Below, one piece after another: positions 58,372-64,000 of a DNA stretch of 64,000 nt; position 1 is the first letter of the stretch, and each line of letters starts with the position of its first letter. The stretch is taken from the NCBI GenBank assembly GCA_026770025.1, contig JAMXDE010000011.1, forward strand, positions 2,170,001 through 2,234,000, read 5' to 3'. The position numbers and the translations under genes are program-made. The notes beneath the pieces are model-generated. The model was not told where the DNA came from, searched no databases, and saw only the letters and a list, made by a program, of their open reading frames with translations. Source of the DNA: Craspedostauros australis (lineage: Eukaryota; Bacillariophyta; Bacillariophyceae; Mastogloiales; Achnanthaceae).

Positions 58372-58591
58372 CAGAGAGAGGCAACGAAGACATCGACCTC
58401 GGCCCCAACGTTAACATCAGCAGCAACGTTGACGTTAACAACAACGGCAGCTCCACATCTCTGGAGAACGAACAGAACAGAACAAAGCAAAGGAAGCAAT
58501 CAAGCAAGAAGTCTCTGCGGAAATAGACGACGGAGGCAGCAAAAGCACCATCTTGCGAACGGCTCCCGTTGTTGACTCAGGTTGTTGACTA

Positions 58592-58620
58592 TTCTACTCT
58601 GCTCTACTCTGCTCTACTCC
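58592..58620 (+). repeat. 10-nt CTCTACTCTG tandem repeat
   Basis: Almost three copies of a CTCTACTCTG unit lie about 340 nt upstream of the FAM13-repeat gene. The same CTGCTCTAC core appears singly in three other intergenic places in this window. Confidence 0.8.
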
Positions 58621-58957
58621 ACCCAACCGTGTTGTCACCAATTCATCACCTGCTGGCAACGACGAGAGACTTCCAGAGCAGCAGACAGCATCTTGGAAGG
58701 ATCGATCCGCCCAAGTCGATCAACCAACCAATTAACCAGGCAACCAATTAACCAACCAACCAAGAATATCCGTGGTCTCCACGATACGCACGTTCAGCGT
58801 GATCCTTCCTCTGTTCGCAGAGTCACGGGATAGCAATACTAGTGGTGAGCAACAGCAACAGCAACAGAATCCACGCCGAACATCCTTGCATTGGGTTCGT
58901 TAGCGGCAGCATTAGTAGCAACGCAGCAGCATCGTCCGCCATCCGGACCTTGCGCTG

Positions 58958-61900
58958 ATGATGGCATTGAACTCCGGAACGAGTGCGGAAGCGGCGAGCG
59001 GCGGCCCTGCTCGGACGACGACTGCCACATCCGTCTCTTCCAAACAACGCGGGCGACGAAGGTCCAAAGGAACAATCGCAGGCTTTGCATTCGGTGCGGA
59101 GGCCCGGGATGGACGGCAAGCCGGAACGGGAGCGGGCAATGATGGAGGCCAGAACGGAAAGGAAACGAGCGGGGGATCCACCAACTCCACCGTGGCCTCA
59201 GCGCTCTCCACCTCCGGCCAAGGCACGCAGACTGCCCTCACCAACGACTCCACCACCCAAGCCCCAGCATCCATGTGCCATTCGGCCCGTCTGGCTCTGT
59301 TGGCGTGTCAAAACGCACTGCAGCTGGGAGCCAGGACGCAGCTGGGGCTCTGCCCGCCAGGCCGTGCTCGGAGGAACCTGCATGCGGCGTTGCGCCACAG
59401 CAAGAACGGCAAGGCTGGCAAGGGCAGCAAGCAGAAAAGCGCCACAGTGTTGGCTCTGCAAGCTGGAGGCCAAGGGGCCGCTGATGGATACTTCTCGCTC
59501 GAGCGCATGCTGGGGGCCCAGACGTTCGATCAGCTGCTCTCAGGAGAAGCGGACTTTTTGGCCAACACAAGCGCCAACGCTCTTGATGCCAACAGCGACG
59601 AGGAGGCCAGCAGCGGGGATGAGGATGACCTCACCGACATCGACGACCTCCTCAACGACAACTCCAGATCGCTCAATGACGAAGGCAAGTACAAGGTGCT
59701 CAGGGAACCGCTCTTCACACCCACCGGCGCAGACCCCTCCGCGGGCGCAAATGCTGGAACGATGGGCGCCATGGCTCCCAACGGACTCGGCAAGCTGCCC
59801 TTCAATCGGAGGAAGATTATGTTTTTTGATTCCAGCACGGCAAGCGATCATGCGGCAGCCCGCACCTATTTGTCGGTGGAAGCACGCAAGAGCAAGCAGA
59901 GGGAGGTTCTTTTGCTAACGCGTTATCTTCGGCGGATGCAGAGAGAAGAGAAGCAAAGAGTCAAGAACAACCTGGGAGGCAGAGCGGCTGCCGGCGATTC
60001 GGATCTCAGCGATCAGGAGAATGACTTTCAACGGGAGAAGAACCTGGCTGCCACCGGCATGTCGCGGTTCGAACAACCCATGACACCGGCCATCGCGTCG
60101 GCGCTCCTCGTGGAAAGTCTGTCAATGAATCCGGTCGAAAGTTTGGAAGGAATGGCGAAGTGCTACGAGGGGATAGTGCACGCCGGTGTGGCAGTGCTCG
60201 AGATCGGACATCACGACACTGCATCCCCGCTGGATGGCCAGGACAAGATGCACCGAGAGAGATCAGACATCGTGGCCGTGCTCACCATCCTGCTCATCAC
60301 ATCCCTCGAGCAGCCGTCCGGCGAGGCACTCCTGGCGCTGGCGCAGCTCCGCAGAATGTGCGGCACACCTCGGTACCAGCGTCGTTTCGTGCAACGCATC
60401 GCACCCTCGCTGGTACGTCCACCCAGGGGTGCCGTGTGGTGCCTGCGTCATCAGAATGATATGGAACCGATCCTCGCCGCCGTCGAACTCATCTTGGATT
60501 CCGCATCGCAAATCTTCTCCAAAGGATGGTTCGAACGGGGGAAACTCATGCTTGCCGACTCAAAACGTGCAGAGACGCTCAATTCGGCGGCCACGCAGCT
60601 CAGAAATCTCGGAGGTGACCCCTCAGACGGACCCACCCTTGGATTGACAGGCCACGGCCACGGCCACAGCATGCGAAGAAGCAACAAATTCGGCGCGGCA
60701 TCATCGCACGGAAGGGATGGTTCGAATGGACCTGAAGCGCTCGCGGAGTGGGAGGTCATCGCGCTGGACAAGCAAATCACGGTTTCCATCACGCGCATAA
60801 TATCCACCGACTGGTCCAGCATCCCGCAACCAAACGAATTGAACAGGTCCGGATCCTACCACCATCGCCTCATGAAGTCGTCGTCCTTTGCGCGGCGCAA
60901 TTCGAGCGGATTCGCATCGCAGACATCCGAGGGCAGCTCACGTGGCATTCTGTCGACACCACTGAGTCCAACGCGTCCAAGAACCAACGTGACACCGACG
61001 ACTCCTCCAGCGCTCAACTCGTACTCGCAAATGACAACAACCGCGGCAGCAGCCACCGGATCCGCATCGGCTCAGGCAGATCCAGCCGCAGCCGCGACCA
61101 GCATCCCCACCCTTGCGAGACCGGCAGATATGGACCAGCAGAGCAACCCGACGACATCCGCACCGTTCACAACTTCCCTCAAGCAGTCTCCGTCAACAAG
61201 ACCAGATCAAATCACGGACGTCCAAGTTGGGGTCAGCGGCGGCTTGGGTCAAAACAAGATTGACACCGTCCCAGCACCGCCAAGCCAGATCAATCAATTC
61301 GGCGCCAACACACCTCCACGATCGCCGCGGCGCGAGAGGACGCCGACCTCCATGTCATCCGATCCGCTTATGCGGCCAGCGCAAAATTCCCTGGGTTCGG
61401 TCTCATCACCGACGCCATCACGGTCATTCGAAAACGATGCCAAGAATGGATTGAATGCAAGAGGACAGTCTGCGTCATCAACGTACGCATCCCCTGCATC
61501 GTCACCATCGCCCGCCGCCAATGCGCCGTCCGCAAAGGGGGCAACAACGCCAACGCAGACGGTTCCTTCCACAGAGAACGAGCGGGCACCATTGTCACCG
61601 TCATCGCCTCACACCGGTACGTCTGGCCCCGACATGGCGTCATACAGACCTGCTTCGTCCGCATCTTCCGTTGCATCTGCTTCCACCATGGGATCGCAGC
61701 CAACCAACTACAGGATGCTCACATCCACGGCCGCCGAACGCAAGCGAACCGTCGCCGCGTGTCGCGCGCTCAGGTCGCAAATCATTCGTTTCGAAGAGGC
61801 GTTCATGCAGCTTCACGGGCGACCTCCGCGCGGAGCGACAGAGCGCGCACCTCTTGCATCGACTTACGCTCAGTATCGCGAGTGGAAGAAGGCCATCCGC

Positions 61901-62932
61901 GCGGATGCCGCGTGCCGTATCGTGGGTCTCGTGAGAGGCTTCCTTGCTCGTCGGCGTCTGTTCCGCAGCAACGACCCTGCCAAGGTTCGATTCATCGCAA
62001 CGCGCAGAGAGCGCCTTGGTCAAAGAGCCATGCAAGGTCAAGACCACGTCATGGCGCAGCTCGCCCTGCCCGCGGATATCGGAGATCCTGGAATCGAGAT
62101 GCGGAGCATGGGCGGTTCCACCGCCAGCATCACGTCTTTCGGCTCCGATTCGCTTCGGTACGATGACGATGGCTCCGTCAACAGCTCGGGCTCCGGAATT
62201 CCCCGCAACAGCAGCTCCAAGCGTCGATTGCCAGACCGGCCGGATGGCTTCCCCATGTCGCCGGCGTCCCGACCGTATTCGTCGCAGCCAGGCAAGCCTT
62301 CGTCTCCCGCACCAGGCGACGAGGACCTTGCACAGCTTCCCCTTCACAGTCTGCAGGCTCGCAAGCGGGAGCTGAAGCAGCAGCTGCGGCAGTACGACAT
62401 GGCCTTTGCCCGTCGACATGGCCGCATGCCAGTCAAGGCGGAGAAGGAGCCCATCCGTCACCTTTACGAAACCTACAACACCCTCAAGAGCTTGATCACC
62501 ACCAGGGGGCAAGAAGGCCCTGGCGCGTCGTCTCCAGTTGCCATGCAGCAATCGCCGTCTGGCAGAATGTCGCCGCAGAGCATCTCGCCCGCATCAGGGA
62601 AGGATATCGGCGGTCATGAAGCATCGCGCATGCGCCTCCGGCGTCCAAAAACGAGCCCATCTCCGGTTGCCGACGCGATCGCATCGCCCCCGGTACCAAT
62701 GTCATCACCCACGCCCACAGGCCAAGACCTCGCTTCCCTGCGTGCCGAGAAGGGCAGACTTCATCAGATGCTGCGTTCGTACGAGAGGGACTTCTACCGC
62801 GAACACAACCGCCAGGTGTCGAGCTTCGCTGACATTCGGCCTGTGGCTAGTGAATACCGCAGGTACAAAGAGATCAAACGGGCGATCGAAGCAGTCCGGC
62901 AGGAGAGCGGCGGCAGCGATAGCGACCGGTAA
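58958..62932 (+). CDS. IQ-motif protein with three FAM13-type C-terminal repeats
   Basis: A single exon encodes 1324 residues. Two ATGs in tandem start it (58958, 58961). The N-terminal 370 residues are Ala/Gly/Ser-rich with an acidic patch (SGDEDDLTDIDDLLND). A helical region at about 375-545 is unrecognised. A Ser/Pro/Thr-rich disordered segment runs to about 930. Three copies of a FAM13-like unit follow, of the form L..K..L...L...D..F...HGR.P....E..P....Y..Y...K..I, at about 936-985, 1131-1180 and 1259-1316. The third has HNRQV in place of HGRxP. An IQ-like motif (IVGLVRGFLARRRLFR) directly follows copy one and could bind calmodulin. Animal FAM13 proteins carry one such unit. The function is unknown; it may be a signalling or cytoskeletal scaffold. 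Confidence 0.83.
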   Translation: MMALNSGTSAEAASGGPARTTTATSVSSKQRGRRRSKGTIAGFAFGAEARDGRQAGTGAGNDGGQNGKETSGGSTNSTVASALSTSGQGTQTALTNDSTTQAPASMCHSARLALLACQNALQLGARTQLGLCPPGRARRNLHAALRHSKNGKAGKGSKQKSATVLALQAGGQGAADGYFSLERMLGAQTFDQLLSGEADFLANTSANALDANSDEEASSGDEDDLTDIDDLLNDNSRSLNDEGKYKVLREPLFTPTGADPSAGANAGTMGAMAPNGLGKLPFNRRKIMFFDSSTASDHAAARTYLSVEARKSKQREVLLLTRYLRRMQREEKQRVKNNLGGRAAAGDSDLSDQENDFQREKNLAATGMSRFEQPMTPAIASALLVESLSMNPVESLEGMAKCYEGIVHAGVAVLEIGHHDTASPLDGQDKMHRERSDIVAVLTILLITSLEQPSGEALLALAQLRRMCGTPRYQRRFVQRIAPSLVRPPRGAVWCLRHQNDMEPILAAVELILDSASQIFSKGWFERGKLMLADSKRAETLNSAATQLRNLGGDPSDGPTLGLTGHGHGHSMRRSNKFGAASSHGRDGSNGPEALAEWEVIALDKQITVSITRIISTDWSSIPQPNELNRSGSYHHRLMKSSSFARRNSSGFASQTSEGSSRGILSTPLSPTRPRTNVTPTTPPALNSYSQMTTTAAAATGSASAQADPAAAATSIPTLARPADMDQQSNPTTSAPFTTSLKQSPSTRPDQITDVQVGVSGGLGQNKIDTVPAPPSQINQFGANTPPRSPRRERTPTSMSSDPLMRPAQNSLGSVSSPTPSRSFENDAKNGLNARGQSASSTYASPASSPSPAANAPSAKGATTPTQTVPSTENERAPLSPSSPHTGTSGPDMASYRPASSASSVASASTMGSQPTNYRMLTSTAAERKRTVAACRALRSQIIRFEEAFMQLHGRPPRGATERAPLASTYAQYREWKKAIRADAACRIVGLVRGFLARRRLFRSNDPAKVRFIATRRERLGQRAMQGQDHVMAQLALPADIGDPGIEMRSMGGSTASITSFGSDSLRYDDDGSVNSSGSGIPRNSSSKRRLPDRPDGFPMSPASRPYSSQPGKPSSPAPGDEDLAQLPLHSLQARKRELKQQLRQYDMAFARRHGRMPVKAEKEPIRHLYETYNTLKSLITTRGQEGPGASSPVAMQQSPSGRMSPQSISPASGKDIGGHEASRMRLRRPKTSPSPVADAIASPPVPMSSPTPTGQDLASLRAEKGRLHQMLRSYERDFYREHNRQVSSFADIRPVASEYRRYKEIKRAIEAVRQESGGSDSDR

Positions 62933-63478
62933 ACGACCGCACATACACGAGTATTTCGCATTGCCGCAGCAAAGCGCAGCGCATTAAGATTGCCCGTACT
63001 TTCCAGAGGGTGCATCACAACACAACAGAGCCTGGAATGGCATGGCACGACATAACATGACACGATAAGACATGGCATAGCATGGTATGAACGACAAGAA
63101 AATGAACAACAACGAGATGATCCCATTCTACCCCCTTTTTCCTCTCCATACAGAATTAGAACATGATAGAATGACATGACTACATTTGCAACAGTTGAGA
63201 GTGCTGTTGCCTTTGCATGAAACAATGTCCTTGTATTGCCAGCACGATGAAGGACTCAGTTGGAGATCATCAGAGTACGTGTGATGAGGATTGGAGTGTT
63301 TGGAGTGTTCCAAGGCGGAGTCGTGTCGTTTTTTTTTGGTGCGCATGGTGGATCTTTTTGGCTGTGGTCGTCGTGTGGCTCATACGACTTGTGCTGGTGA
63401 TGTTTGACGTGCCAATGATGGGTACGGATCTTCCAACACAAAAAGATCGCAAATCGTCAACGGTTTGGCATTCCGAGT
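62933..63478. other. Intergenic region after the FAM13-repeat gene
   Basis: These 546 nt contain degenerate ATGGCATGGCA/ATGACAYGATAAGACATG repeats (about 63030-63092), probably in the 3' UTR, and a T9 run at 63331-63339. A 154-codon plus-strand ORF beginning at 63217 overlaps the downstream gene in another frame and looks like a shadow. Confidence 0.45.
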
Positions 63479-64000
63479 ATGGAGATGCGATGCCTCACAT
63501 CTCTTTCGTCGTTGCTGCTGTTGCCATGGTTGGATACGATCCAAGCCTTTCCCAATGGCATATTTGTACGAGTGCAAGTGTCAATAAGACGTCAGTTTGG
63601 TCTGAAGGCAACACGCCGATGCAAGCCCGCACGGTCAGCAGGAGCAACCACAACGAGGCTTCGATGGAGCGCACGTGCTGATTGGCACACTGAAGACCAT
63701 GCCGGAGACAAGGACTGCGTTGACGTGATCTTCATCCAAGAAGACGCAAACGACGATTTCGACCTCACGTCACCGCGGGGATGGCTGGAATGGCATGGAA
63801 GGAACGGAGGTGCCTACACGGCGATGCTATGCATGTATGACATCTCTGAAGATCGATGGACATGCCAGGGATTGGATTTCCACCTGGCAAGATTGGTGCA
63901 ATCCTACGATGCCCTGATGCAGAAGCACAACTCAGCTGCCACGCCATTGCCTGAAGCGATCATTCATCAAGCTAAATTCCAATCGCAAAAGATCATATCG
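63479..64000 (+). CDS. 5' part of an unrecognised secretory or plastid-targeted protein (runs off window)
   Basis: From the ATG at 63479 the frame is open for 174 codons to the last base of the window. The N terminus (MEMRCLTSLSSLLLLPWLDT followed by IQAFPNG) has the shape of a signal peptide. The AF-P step at its end resembles the cleavage motif of secondary plastid proteins. An Arg/Thr/Ser/Ala-rich stretch (about 37-68) then resembles a transit peptide. The remainder is mixed and globular in character, with segments DCVDVIFIQEDANDDFDL, RGWLEWHGRNGGAYTAMLC and LDFHLARLVQSYDALMQK. I do not recognise the family. A TCAG acceptor-like site at 63592-63595 raises the alternative that only the part after it is an exon. 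The 3' end lies outside the window. Confidence 0.6.
   Translation, partial: MEMRCLTSLSSLLLLPWLDTIQAFPNGIFVRVQVSIRRQFGLKATRRCKPARSAGATTTRLRWSARADWHTEDHAGDKDCVDVIFIQEDANDDFDLTSPRGWLEWHGRNGGAYTAMLCMYDISEDRWTCQGLDFHLARLVQSYDALMQKHNSAATPLPEAIIHQAKFQSQKIIS

Larger units (their letters stand above)
56616..58957. other. Long divergent intergenic region
   Basis: These 2.3 kb separate the TAF7 start and the FAM13-repeat gene start. The region includes a minus-strand ORF at 57763-58371 (listed) and a CTCTACTCTG tandem repeat at 58592. The remainder is AT-richer than coding DNA nearby and shows no domain in any frame. Confidence 0.45.

Noticed and set aside
61640-62551. 303-codon minus-strand ORF
   Set aside because: It is antisense to the FAM13-repeat region, shows no domain, and the sense strand carries three related motif copies.
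63217-63681. 154-codon ORF with a hydrophobic segment
   Set aside because: It overlaps the 174-codon open frame at 63479. Its hydrophobic run comes from a T/G-rich stretch, and the rest lacks any domain.

Overview
This window is nuclear DNA of a photosynthetic alga, most likely a stramenopile (ochrophyte, diatom-like). Three observations point there. A light-harvesting protein (47224-48550, minus) begins with a signal peptide that ends in the VASAFAPV motif typical of secondary red-lineage plastids. Genes are mostly uninterrupted or carry a few GTAAGT/YAG introns of 127-661 nt. The first gene belongs to a tandem CxxC/HxxxC family that I associate with diatom genomes. No virus, transposon, CRISPR array, rRNA or convincing tRNA was seen.

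Layout, left to right: (1) 3' part of a protein with three C2HC zinc-finger-like repeats (1-2106, +); (2) a 942-residue low-complexity protein (2575-5403, -); (3) a J-domain protein fused to TMEM185-like membrane segments (7006-9115, +); (4) a BRWD/PHIP-type WD40-bromodomain protein of 2761 aa, rebuilt here from eight exons (9504-19873, -); (5) ribosomal protein eL32 (21589-21996, +); (6) cytoplasmic poly(A)-binding protein with an acidic insertion in RRM3 (23849-26035, +); (7) a PELP1/Rix1-like ribosome-biogenesis factor (27073-30274, +); (8) a hemerythrin-CHY-RING iron-sensor type ubiquitin ligase (30566-34232, -); (9) a giant CABIN1/Hir3-like protein of 2852 aa (34634-43415, -); (10) a URC1/GTP cyclohydrolase II-like enzyme (44396-46349, +); (11) the LHC protein, possibly RedCAP type (47224-48550, -); (12) an SLC25 mitochondrial carrier (49281-50420, +); (13) a FAIM-like/UIM adaptor candidate (51860-54921, +); (14) TAF7 (55488-56615, -); (15) a protein with an IQ motif and three FAM13-type repeats (58958-62932, +); (16) the 5' part of a secretory or plastid-targeted protein running off the right edge (63479-64000, +).

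Most genes belong to core gene expression: chromatin (BRWD, CABIN1-like), initiation (TAF7), ribosome assembly and structure (PELP1-like, eL32), and mRNA stability (PABP). Iron sensing, pyrimidine/GTP metabolism, light harvesting and mitochondrial transport sit among them. There is no operon logic. Neighbours are frequently divergent, with 0.7-2.3 kb shared upstream regions rich in simple repeats. I predicted 17 introns by requiring consensus splice sites, matching phase and continuity of conserved domains. They are inferences and need RNA evidence.

The most interesting items are the histidine-rich loop inside the hemerythrin domain of the ubiquitin ligase, the triple C2HC repeat family, the J-domain/TMEM185 fusion, the acidic insertion in PABP RRM3, and the unannotated partial ORF at the right edge.
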